A DNA stretch of 17,695 bases from Clostridiales bacterium. GTDB taxonomy: Bacteria; Bacillota; Clostridia; Christensenellales; Borkfalkiaceae. The notes beneath the pieces are model-generated. The model saw only the letters and a program-made list of their open reading frames with translations. It was not told where the DNA came from and ran no database searches. The translations under genes were made by a program, and so were the position numbers. Below, piece by piece: positions 7,588 through 14,577 of the stretch. The stretch is taken from assembly GCA_015069525.1 (NCBI GenBank), contig SVIK01000020.1, positions 1-17,695 of the forward strand. The letters run 5' to 3'. How positions within the stretch are numbered: the stretch's first letter is position 1; the number at the start of each line of letters is the position of its first letter.

Positions 7588-8445
7588 ATGAGAAATTGGT
7601 TGGAAAACGAATACGTAATTTTGTCGGGCGCAAGCGGTGGCATAGGGAAAGAACTTTGTAAATTGCTTATAAAGAAATATAATGCACACGTGATAGGTAT
7701 CGGTAGAAATGAAGGGAAGATGCGTGTGCTTATGGAAGAGCTTGGTGACGACGTCAACCTTTTTACTCCCGTTTTCTTTGACGTTAGCGATAAATCGGCG
7801 TGGCAAAATTTTGCGGAAGACCTTCGTAAAAAACGAATAGCGCCTCGCTTACTGATAAATAACGCGGGCATGTTCCCTACGTTTGATAAAACGCTTTCAA
7901 CCCCTAGCGAAACGGTGGAAAAGATTATGCGAGTGAATTATTTTTCCATTGCGTACGCGGTAGAGGCAGTTTCACCTCTTTTGACAAGTTCTGCGGAGAA
8001 AAAGAAAAACGGCAAACCCTTAGATTTGCCTGGGATTGTAAACGTAGCGTCCTCTGCGTCCCTTTGCAGTACGGTTGGGACGTCGGCTTATTCTGCAAGC
8101 AAGAGCGCGGTAAGAAGCTATACCGAAGTGTTGCAACTTGAAGAAAAAGGTAAAAAATATGTAGGCGTGATATGTCCTGGCGTGACAGCAACCAATTTGT
8201 TTGACGGAGATGAGAACACGAAAAATAGCGCGCTTGATAAAATAGCGATGCCCGTAGAGAAAATGGCGCATAAAATAGCGAAAAGGATTTTGAAAAAGAA
8301 AAAGCGTTCCGTACTCGGTTGGGACGCAAAGCTGATGAATATAATGGCAAAAATTATGCCCGTAAAGGGTATTGCGTTAATTGCTTGGGGAATGAAAAAA
8401 TCCAAGTCGAAAGTGTTCAAGAATATATTCGATTACGAAAAATAA
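7588..8445 (+). CDS. Short-chain dehydrogenase/reductase (SDR), DltE-like
   Basis: A 285-residue classical SDR: an NAD(P)-dependent oxidoreductase with a Rossmann fold, substrate unknown. Seen in order: the dinucleotide motif SGASGGIG (residues 13-20, Gly14/18/20), NNAG (91-94), the catalytic serine in NVASS (Ser155), and YSASK with Tyr168 and Lys172. The PG motif follows (CPGVTATNLF). The basic C-terminal tail (RILKKKKRSVLGWDAKLMN onward) has a hydrophobic stretch and may associate with membrane. The tail resembles that of the second SDR in this window. Start ATG 7588 is supported by AGAGGTG at 7-nt spacing and by the promoter just upstream. It is monocistronic and converges on the LysR gene, sharing a terminator hairpin with it. 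Confidence 0.9.
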   Translation: MRNWLENEYVILSGASGGIGKELCKLLIKKYNAHVIGIGRNEGKMRVLMEELGDDVNLFTPVFFDVSDKSAWQNFAEDLRKKRIAPRLLINNAGMFPTFDKTLSTPSETVEKIMRVNYFSIAYAVEAVSPLLTSSAEKKKNGKPLDLPGIVNVASSASLCSTVGTSAYSASKSAVRSYTEVLQLEEKGKKYVGVICPGVTATNLFDGDENTKNSALDKIAMPVEKMAHKIAKRILKKKKRSVLGWDAKLMNIMAKIMPVKGIALIAWGMKKSKSKVFKNIFDYEK

Positions 8446-8462
8446 TAAAAAGAGATAAAAGA

Positions 8463-8491
8463 AACGGACGAGCCTTGATTGCTCGTCCGTT
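8463..8491. terminator. Shared hairpin terminator between the SDR and LysR genes
   Basis: AACGGACGAGC (8463-8473) is the exact reverse complement of 8481-8491, loop CTTGATT. It sits between convergent stops (8445 on +, 8512 on -). Read on the minus strand it is followed by a T-rich tract, so it fits the LysR gene best. On the plus strand only TTAGTATAT follows, making it weaker there. Confidence 0.75.
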
Positions 8492-8511
8492 AGTATATAC
8501 TGCAAATGTAG

Positions 8512-9381
8512 TTATTCGTTTTCAGGGGTATCAAATCTATTTTCAAGGAAACGTTTTACGTCGTAATTTTGGCGATAGATAAGATAAGTCGTCACTTTCG
8601 GGGCGGTAAAGTCTTTCAACTTCACTTCCTCCAAATTGCCGTTTTCTAATTGCTCTTTTATAAGCTTATAGGGCAAGAACGCATAACCCAATCCGTTTTC
8701 GAGATAGGGGATAAGTTTTGAGGTATTATCCACGTCCAATCTAAAAGCATGGTTTTTTGGAAAAAGGGAACGGATAAAAACGCCCGCTTCCGAAAGGGTT
8801 AAATCACACATAAGATAGGGCATTTTTGCCAGTTGCGATTTGGTGACGCCGTTTTCATATTCGTTTTTTCCTTTCCCGCAAACAAGCACGACCTTGTCCT
8901 CGTCGTACACGTCGCAAACGTAGCCCGTTCTCTTTAACGGCACGGCGGAAAATACCATATCGAGCATATTATCCTGCAACTGCTGAATAAGGTCGAGCGA
9001 GTGTCCAAGCATAACCTTAATCGAGGTGACGCTGTTGTCTTTTAAGCACTCGTCCACGAGCGGTTTTACGTACACCTCGTAGGTTGCGTTGATTGCACCG
9101 ATAGAGAATTTACGGCTGTGAGAAGAAAGAGCGTTCAATTCTTCTATGGAAGAATCCTGTAATTCAAGGATACGTTCTGCATAACGCAAGAAAATCTCGC
9201 CCGCTTCCGTCAAGGTGACCGTTTTAGACCCGCGAGAGAAGAGGCGTTTGCCTACCTCTTTTTCCAATTCGCTAATACGGTTGGTGACCGTCGATTGTGC
9301 AATACGCAACTTTTCTGCGGCGAGCGTAAAGTTTTTAACTTTGGATAAAAATATAAATGTTTTCAGTTCTTCGGTATTCAT
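8512..9381 (-). CDS. LysR-type transcriptional regulator
   Basis: A 289-residue LTTR. The N-terminal winged helix-turn-helix is clear: MNTEELKTFIFLSKVKNFT, then AAEKLRIAQSTVTNRISELEKEVGKRLF (about residues 20-47), then the wing TLTEAGE. Residues from about 90 form the periplasmic-binding-protein-like effector domain; the inducer cannot be told. The product is a cytoplasmic, probably tetrameric DNA-binding protein. It is divergent from yggS and the second SDR and convergent with the first SDR, so any of these may be targets. The start ATG has only a distant AAGGA (about 16 nt upstream), suggesting weak translation, normal for a regulator. A triple AATTGAT motif over its promoter suggests self-repression. 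Confidence 0.93.
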   Translation of the reverse strand: MNTEELKTFIFLSKVKNFTLAAEKLRIAQSTVTNRISELEKEVGKRLFSRGSKTVTLTEAGEIFLRYAERILELQDSSIEELNALSSHSRKFSIGAINATYEVYVKPLVDECLKDNSVTSIKVMLGHSLDLIQQLQDNMLDMVFSAVPLKRTGYVCDVYDEDKVVLVCGKGKNEYENGVTKSQLAKMPYLMCDLTLSEAGVFIRSLFPKNHAFRLDVDNTSKLIPYLENGLGYAFLPYKLIKEQLENGNLEEVKLKDFTAPKVTTYLIYRQNYDVKRFLENRFDTPENE

Positions 9382-9387
9382 AGAAAA

Positions 9388-9426
9388 AATTGATTATCCT
9401 TATCATATTTATCAATTAAATCAATT
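9388..9426. promoter_or_regulatory. Candidate LysR operator: three AATTGAT half-sites
   Basis: AATTGAT at 9388-9394 faces two reverse copies, ATCAATT at 9411-9417 and 9420-9426. The last overlaps the -10 box of the regulator's own promoter; the middle copy is at its expected transcript start. An interrupted dyad at this place is where LTTRs commonly bind to repress themselves. Assignment is inferred; AT-rich sequence makes chance copies easier. Confidence 0.5.
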
Positions 9427-9452
9427 ATAACGCGCAAAGTGGCAAAATGCAA
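9424..9452 (-). promoter_or_regulatory. Sigma-A promoter of the LysR gene
   Basis: On the minus strand: TTGCAT (9452-9447), 17-nt spacer, TATAAT (9429-9424). Expected transcript start is near 9417, giving a leader of about 36 nt. Confidence 0.8.
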
Positions 9453-9485
9453 GTAAAATTAATAAAAAAATAAAAATATTTTCAA

Positions 9486-9514
9486 AAGGGCTCTTTTTTT
9501 CTTTCGTAGCCCTT
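9486..9514. other. Small inverted repeat upstream of the yggS promoter
   Basis: AAGGGCT (9486-9492) and AGCCCTT (9508-9514) pair across a 15-nt pyrimidine-rich loop. It lies 7 nt before the yggS -35 box, in the divergent intergenic region. Function unknown; possibly chance or a second regulator site. Confidence 0.35.
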
Positions 9515-9520
9515 CGTTGA

Positions 9521-9549
9521 TTGACAAAAATCGGGGAATAAGTTATACT
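9521..9549 (+). promoter_or_regulatory. Sigma-A promoter of the yggS-SDR operon
   Basis: TTGACA (9521-9526), 17-nt spacer, TATACT (9544-9549). It ends 21 nt before the yggS ATG, so the mRNA would begin near 9556, just before the AGGAG at 9559-9563. Its position rules out the upstream in-frame ATG at 9517 as the real start. Confidence 0.9.
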
Positions 9550-9570
9550 ATTGCCAATAGGAGTATTACA

Positions 9571-10251
9571 ATGGAAAGTGCAATCAAGCAAGCAGTACAA
9601 GCGTTGAAGGAACAATTAAAAAACGGAAACTCTTACGGAGAAAAGGTGCTGTTGGTGGCGGCGACGAAAACGCAAACGGCGGAGGCGATTAACGAGGCCG
9701 TTCTTGCGGGGGTGGACGCAGTTGCGGAAAACAAACCGCAGGAATTCCGCGACAAAAACGAGTTTATTATGCCTTGTCCTCGACATTTTATCGGGCATTT
9801 GCAGACGAATAAGGTAAAATACCTTATTGGTAAGGTGGAATTATTCCATTCCTGCGATAGGGACGATTTGGCAAAAGAGATTGCAAGACAATCGATAAAC
9901 AAAGGAATCGTATCCAACGTGTTGATACAAATCAATATCGGCGACGAGGAAACGAAGGGCGGATACGCCTATGATAGCGCAAAAGAAACGTTTGCTCGCC
10001 TTGCTCAAACGGAAGGATTAAAGGTAAAGGGCTTTATGGCGATGCTCCCCGACATTGACGATGAGGAACTGCTCCGTCGGCTCGTAAGAAAAATGCGCGC
10101 GTTGTTCGATTGGGCAAAAACGCAAGATAACGACGTGGAATATTTGTCTATGGGCATGAGTGGAGATTATCAGTTGTGCGTGGAGGAAGGAAGCAACGTC
10201 GTGCGTATCGGTTCCACCATTTTCGGGGCAAGAGATTATAACGCGAGGTAA
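9571..10251 (+). CDS. yggS: PLP homeostasis protein, YggS/YlmE/PLPBP family
   Basis: A 226-residue alanine-racemase-fold protein that binds pyridoxal 5'-phosphate and keeps PLP and amino/keto-acid pools balanced; it is not known to be an enzyme. Family signatures in order: VAATK with Lys33 as the PLP-binding lysine, AENKPQEFRDK (usually GENxxQE, so Gly is replaced by Ala), HFIGHLQTNKVKYL, and near the C-terminus LSMGMSGDYQLCVEEG followed by VRIGSTIFGARDY, the phosphate-binding part. Start ATG 9571 is fixed by AGGAG at 7-nt spacing and by the promoter; the frame extends upstream to 9517 but that would include the promoter. It is followed after 5 nt by an SDR gene, so the two are one operon. 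In many Bacillota it lies near division genes (sepF), which is not the case here. Confidence 0.95.
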   Translation: MESAIKQAVQALKEQLKNGNSYGEKVLLVAATKTQTAEAINEAVLAGVDAVAENKPQEFRDKNEFIMPCPRHFIGHLQTNKVKYLIGKVELFHSCDRDDLAKEIARQSINKGIVSNVLIQINIGDEETKGGYAYDSAKETFARLAQTEGLKVKGFMAMLPDIDDEELLRRLVRKMRALFDWAKTQDNDVEYLSMGMSGDYQLCVEEGSNVVRIGSTIFGARDYNAR

Positions 10252-10256
10252 GGGTT

Positions 10257-11060
10257 ATGGAAACGGAAAAAACGGGCGGTTATGCTTTGATAACGGGCGC
10301 AACGGGCGGGCTGGGCAAAGCCTTTGTCCATGCGCTTGCTAAAAAGGGGTACAAGCTTATTTTAACGGGCAGAAGCGAAGAAAAACTTGCGTCCTTGAAA
10401 GAGGAGTTGTTGCAAAATTACGATTTGCCTATCCATACAATCCCCGCCGATTTATCATGCGAGCAAAGTAGAGGGGAATTGATGCGTGAAATACGGGCAA
10501 AGGGGCTAACGCTTTCAATGCTCGTTAACGTGGCGGGCGCGGACGTGCAAAAAGCGTTTTCGGCATACACGCAAGAAAAATTGGTTTTTCAAACCCGTGT
10601 AAACTTCGAGGCGGGAGTGTCGCTTTGCCATTTTGCCATTGAAAATAAGGCGGAGAGGTTGGAAATTATCAACGTTTCCAGCGTTTCGGGGATTTACCCC
10701 ATGCCCTATTTTGCTATTTACAGCGCGACGAAAGGTGCGCTTACCTCTTTCTCTGTTTCTTTGCGTGAGGAAATGAAAGGCAAGGGGGTATCCGTGACGG
10801 CTATTTTGCCAGGAGCAATGCCGACGAGGGCGGATATTAAAGAACAAATCAAAGGACAGGGCGCGTGGGGAAAACTCGCTGTGAAATCGCCGGAGTGGGT
10901 GGCGGAATACGCCATAAAAGCGGTACGAAAGAACAAACGAAAGGTTATCCCTGGCTTTTGGAATAAGGTTATGCGTATTTCGACGGCGTGGTTGCCTACA
11001 AGTTGGCGTTTGAAATTTATCGCAAACCGTTGGAGTAAAATCACAAAAGACGCTTTTTAA
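10257..11060 (+). CDS. Short-chain dehydrogenase/reductase (SDR), second copy
   Basis: A 267-residue classical SDR using NAD(P)(H); the substrate is not evident. Motifs: TGATGGLG (about residues 13-20), NVAGA for the NNAG motif, catalytic Ser142 in NVSSVSG, and YSATK with Tyr155 and Lys159, followed by LPGAMPT. The C-terminal part (VRKNKRKVIPGFWNKVMRI onward) is basic and amphipathic and resembles the tail of the SDR at 7588-8445, suggesting two members of the same DltE-like subfamily. It starts 5 nt after yggS; TAAGG at 10249-10253 overlaps the yggS stop and serves as its SD, so translation is probably coupled. No clear terminator follows before the next promoter. Confidence 0.9.
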   Translation: METEKTGGYALITGATGGLGKAFVHALAKKGYKLILTGRSEEKLASLKEELLQNYDLPIHTIPADLSCEQSRGELMREIRAKGLTLSMLVNVAGADVQKAFSAYTQEKLVFQTRVNFEAGVSLCHFAIENKAERLEIINVSSVSGIYPMPYFAIYSATKGALTSFSVSLREEMKGKGVSVTAILPGAMPTRADIKEQIKGQGAWGKLAVKSPEWVAEYAIKAVRKNKRKVIPGFWNKVMRISTAWLPTSWRLKFIANRWSKITKDAF

Positions 11061-11112
11061 ATAAATAAAATAGACTTATGAAAAGTAATCTTCGATAATG
11101 GCGTGTAAATCC

Positions 11113-11141
11113 TTGACAAAAGCAAAAAAATCCGCTATAAT
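11113..11141 (+). promoter_or_regulatory. Consensus sigma-A promoter of the citrate synthase operon
   Basis: TTGACA (11113-11118), 17-nt spacer, TATAAT (11136-11141): exact consensus. Expected start near 11148 gives a leader of about 75 nt, the longest of the coding transcripts here. The leader is A-rich, with only a weak TGTTC/GAACA pairing (11165-11169 with 11194-11198). I recognise no riboswitch or T-box. Confidence 0.93.
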
Positions 11142-11222
11142 CGATTTAATAAATTTATAACTACTGTTCAATCGAAAAAACAAAACGATAATAGAACAAA
11201 TGAATGGAAGGACTTTGAGATT

Positions 11223-12614
11223 ATGATTGAATTGAATCCCATGAGCAACTTATTGGAATTGGACCAATACACGTACGAATTGCAAGACGTAAAAGAGCCT
11301 TGCTTATTCCGTGATATTTATCCGTACGACGAAGTGCCTAAAACGCCGTTTAACCACCGTCGTGTGCCGATGAATATGCCCAATGAAATTTGGATTACGG
11401 ATACGACGTTCCGCGACGGACAACAATCGCGTGCGCCGTATACGGCAAAACAAATCGTCGATTTGTATAAAATGTTGGCACGCCTTGGCGGACCGAAAGG
11501 TATTATCCGCCAAAGTGAATTTTTCGTATATACGAAAAAAGACCGCGACGCATTGGAACAATGTATGGCGCTCGGCTATAAATTCCCTGAAATTACGACG
11601 TGGATTCGCGCAAAGAAAGAGGACTTTGCGATGGTGCGCGATATCGGTATCAAAGAAACGGGTATTTTGGTAAGCTGTTCCGACTATCACATTTTCAAGA
11701 AATTGAACATGACTCGTCGCCAAGCGTACGACCATTACCTTTCCGTAGTAAAACAAGCGTTCGACGCAGGCATTTCCCCCCGTTGTCACCTTGAAGACTT
11801 GACGAGGGCGGATTTCTACGGCTTTGTCGTACCTTTCGTCAACGCACTCGTAGAGCTTTCTAAGGAAGCGGGTATTCCCGTAAAAATTCGTATGTGCGAC
11901 ACGATGGGGTACGGTATTCCCTTTGCGGGCGCAGCGCCTCCCAGAAGCGTGCCTGGTATCGTTTACGGTTTGCACCATTATTCCAACGTGACGTCGGAAA
12001 TGCTGGAATGGCACGGTCATAACGATTTCTACATGGGCGTAGCAAACGCGGTTAGCGCATGGTTGTACGGGGCAAGCGGTGTAAACTGTTCCCTTCTTGG
12101 TATTGGGGAAAGAACGGGCAACGTGCCTACGGAAGCGATGGTTATGCAATACGCTTCTATGCGCGGTACGCTTGACGGTATGGACACGACGGCGATTACC
12201 GATATCGGGGAGTATTTCGAAAAGGAACTCGATTATCCTATTCCGCCTATGACGCCGTTTGTAGGTAGTGCGTTCAATTTGACGCGAGCAGGCGTTCATG
12301 CCGACGGTATGATGAAAGACGCGGAAATTTATAATATTTTCGACACGGAAAAGATTTTGAAACGTCCTGCGGAGGTATCTATTTCCAACACGTCGGGCTT
12401 GGCGGGTATTGCGTATTGGATAAACAAGCATTTCAAATTGCCCCCTGAAAAACAGGTTAGCAAGCAAGATTGGATTGTGCAAGAAATGAAAGCGCAAATC
12501 GACGCGCTCTATGCCGACGGCAGAACGACGGTTATGGGTGAGGACGAGCTGGTAAAGCTTTTCCGTGCAAACAGCAAAGACGGACGCTGTTCGTTGAATT
12601 GGTTTGACTTATAA
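11223..12614 (+). CDS. Candidate Re-type citrate synthase (HMGL-like/isopropylmalate synthase superfamily)
   Basis: A 463-residue member of the DRE-TIM metallolyase superfamily. DTTFRDGQQSR (Asp60 onward) is the superfamily metal/substrate motif and HGHND (His264, His266) supplies the metal-binding histidines; LGIGERTGN follows. It lacks room for the LeuA regulatory domain. By itself it could be called a 2-isopropylmalate or homocitrate synthase. The next two genes are aconitase and isocitrate dehydrogenase on the same transcript, which points to the Re-citrate synthase known from Clostridium kluyveri: oxaloacetate plus acetyl-CoA to citrate, metal-dependent and unrelated to GltA. Product flow would lead to 2-oxoglutarate for glutamate. 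Start ATG 11223 has GGAAGGA at 11206-11212. Homocitrate synthase of a lysine pathway is the main alternative; a fused aconitase makes a LeuCD pairing unlikely. Confidence 0.75.
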   Translation: MIELNPMSNLLELDQYTYELQDVKEPCLFRDIYPYDEVPKTPFNHRRVPMNMPNEIWITDTTFRDGQQSRAPYTAKQIVDLYKMLARLGGPKGIIRQSEFFVYTKKDRDALEQCMALGYKFPEITTWIRAKKEDFAMVRDIGIKETGILVSCSDYHIFKKLNMTRRQAYDHYLSVVKQAFDAGISPRCHLEDLTRADFYGFVVPFVNALVELSKEAGIPVKIRMCDTMGYGIPFAGAAPPRSVPGIVYGLHHYSNVTSEMLEWHGHNDFYMGVANAVSAWLYGASGVNCSLLGIGERTGNVPTEAMVMQYASMRGTLDGMDTTAITDIGEYFEKELDYPIPPMTPFVGSAFNLTRAGVHADGMMKDAEIYNIFDTEKILKRPAEVSISNTSGLAGIAYWINKHFKLPPEKQVSKQDWIVQEMKAQIDALYADGRTTVMGEDELVKLFRANSKDGRCSLNWFDL

Positions 12615-12635
12615 TATTATTGAGTGAGAAGAAAT

Positions 12636-14564
12636 ATGGGTTATACGATAGCACAAAAAATTATTAAAAATCACCTCGTTTGCGGGGAAATGGTCGTAGG
12701 CAAGGAAATCGGTTTAAAAATCGACCAAACGCTCACGCAAGACGCGACGGGAACGATGGCATATTTGCAATTTGAAGCAATGGGTATCGATAGGGTAAAA
12801 ACCGAACTTTCCGTGGCGTATATCGACCATAATACCTTGCAGGCAGGCTTTGAAAACGCGGACGACCACCGTTATATCCAAACGGTGACGAAGAAACACG
12901 GTATTCGTTTCTCCCGCCCTGGCAACGGTATTTGTCACCAAGTTCATTTGGAGCGCTTCTCCAAACCTGGTAAAACGCTTATCGGCTCCGATTCGCACAC
13001 GCCTACGGCGGGCGGTATCGGTATGCTTGGCATGGGCGCGGGCGGTTTGGACGTAGCCGTAGCTATGGGTGGCGGTACGTATTACATAACGATGCCAAAG
13101 ATGATACGGGTAAACCTCGTGGGCAAATTGTCCGATTACGTGGGCGCAAAAGACGTTATTTTGGAAGTATTGCGTATGCTCAGCGTGAAAGGCGGTGTGG
13201 GCGCTATCGTGGAATACGGCGGAGAGGGTGTAAAAACGCTGTCCGTGCCTCAACGTGCAACCATTACGAACATGGGCGCAGAACTTGGCGCAACCACCTC
13301 TATTTTCCCGTCTGACGAAGTGACGAAAGCCTTCCTTGAAGCGGAGGGCAGAGGGGAAGATTATATCGAACTTTCTTCGGATGAAGACGCGGTATTCGAT
13401 GCTGTGTATACGGTAGATTTAAGCGCGTTGAAGCCTTTGGCTGCTTGTCCGCATAGCCCTGATAACGTGAAGGCGGTTTCCGAACTTTCGGGTATGAAAA
13501 TCAACCAAGTATGTATTGGTTCTTGTACCAATTCTTCTATGCAAGATATGCTTACGGTGGCGTCAATGCTCAAAGGCAAAACGGTACACCCCGACGTAAG
13601 CCTGTCCATTTCTCCTGGTTCCAAGCAGGTGTATACGATGCTTGCGGAATGTGGCGCTCTTGCCGATTTAATCAATGCGGGTGCGCGTATTTTGGAATGT
13701 GCGTGCGGACCTTGTATCGGTATGGGCTTCTCGCCTCAATCGGCGGGCGTTAGTCTTCGTACGTTTAACAGAAACTTCCTCGCAAGAAGTGGGACGGCAG
13801 ACGCGCAAGTATACTTGGTATCTCCTGAAACGGCGGCGGCTTCGGCAATTGCGGGCGTATTTACCGACCCGACAACGCTTGGCGTAGCGCCGAAGGTGGA
13901 AATGCCTACTACGTTCAAAATCAACGATAACCTTATCGAAATGCCCGTTTCGGCGGATAAAATGGACGAAGTGACGGTGGAACGCGGACCGAATATCAAA
14001 CCTATCCCCGTGGGGAAAGCACCCGACGAAAATTTATCGTGCGAGCTTATCTTGAAAGTGGGCGACGATATTACGACCGACCACATTATGCCTGCTGGTA
14101 CGAAGGTATTGCCTTACCGTTCGAACGTGCCGAAGCTTTCGGAATTCTGCTTTACGGTATGCGATAAGGACTTCCCTGAAAGAGCGAAGAAAAAGGGAGG
14201 CGGTGTCATTTTAGGCGGGGTAAACTATGGGCAAGGCTCGTCGAGAGAGCACGCGGCGCTCGTACCCTTGTACTTGGGAATTAAAGCGGTCGTAGCAAAG
14301 AGCTTTGCGCGTATACACGTAGCGAACTTAATCAACTTCGGTATTGTGCCGATGACGCTTAAAAATCCCGACGATTACGATAAGTTCAACGAGGGCGACG
14401 CTTTGGAGATTCAAGGCTTTGCCAATGCGGTAAAAGGTGAAAACGAAGCGACGCTCGTCAACAAGACCAACGGTGCGACGGCAACGCTTGTGCTGACTCT
14501 TTCCGCTCGTCAAAGAGAAATGCTGACGGCTGGTGGCTGTCTTAACTATACGAAAAATAAGTAA
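12636..14564 (+). CDS. acn: Aconitate hydratase, single-chain (Aquifex-type)
   Basis: A 642-residue aconitase that interconverts citrate and isocitrate through a [4Fe-4S] cluster. The three cluster ligands are visible: Cys297 in GSCTNSS, and Cys357 and Cys360 in CACGPCIG. The N-terminus (GYTIAQKIIKNHLV) and SDSHTPTAGG are typical of the family. The swivel domain is fused at the C-terminus, with GVNYGQGSSREHAA at about 528-541. The protein is shorter than AcnA/AcnB and matches the compact 640-residue type common in Clostridia and Thermotogae. I chose ATG 12636 because MGYTIAQ matches the family start; the in-frame GTG at 12624 would add four residues. SD is poor (GAGAAG just upstream), and the gene is 21 nt after the synthase stop, so translation may be partly coupled. 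The cluster makes it oxygen-sensitive. Confidence 0.93.
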   Translation: MGYTIAQKIIKNHLVCGEMVVGKEIGLKIDQTLTQDATGTMAYLQFEAMGIDRVKTELSVAYIDHNTLQAGFENADDHRYIQTVTKKHGIRFSRPGNGICHQVHLERFSKPGKTLIGSDSHTPTAGGIGMLGMGAGGLDVAVAMGGGTYYITMPKMIRVNLVGKLSDYVGAKDVILEVLRMLSVKGGVGAIVEYGGEGVKTLSVPQRATITNMGAELGATTSIFPSDEVTKAFLEAEGRGEDYIELSSDEDAVFDAVYTVDLSALKPLAACPHSPDNVKAVSELSGMKINQVCIGSCTNSSMQDMLTVASMLKGKTVHPDVSLSISPGSKQVYTMLAECGALADLINAGARILECACGPCIGMGFSPQSAGVSLRTFNRNFLARSGTADAQVYLVSPETAAASAIAGVFTDPTTLGVAPKVEMPTTFKINDNLIEMPVSADKMDEVTVERGPNIKPIPVGKAPDENLSCELILKVGDDITTDHIMPAGTKVLPYRSNVPKLSEFCFTVCDKDFPERAKKKGGGVILGGVNYGQGSSREHAALVPLYLGIKAVVAKSFARIHVANLINFGIVPMTLKNPDDYDKFNEGDALEIQGFANAVKGENEATLVNKTNGATATLVLTLSARQREMLTAGGCLNYTKNK

Positions 14565-14577
14565 GGAGCAAAATTGT

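Noticed and set aside
9517..9570. N-terminal extension of yggS from ATG 9517
   Set aside because: It would include the -35 and -10 boxes in coding sequence, and MESAIKQAV at 9571 has a well-placed AGGAG and matches the family start.
11142..11222. Riboswitch or T-box in the citrate synthase leader
   Set aside because: About 75-80 A-rich nucleotides with only a 5-bp dyad; too short and unstructured for known classes, and no T-run terminator.
11304..12497. A 397-codon minus-strand frame opposite the citrate synthase gene
   Set aside because: Basic, His/Arg-rich, no recognisable domain and no promoter or SD; the plus-strand gene has clear catalytic motifs.
14533..14577. N-terminal extension of isocitrate dehydrogenase
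   Set aside because: It would overlap the end of aconitase and skip the strong AAGGAG in front of ATG 14578.
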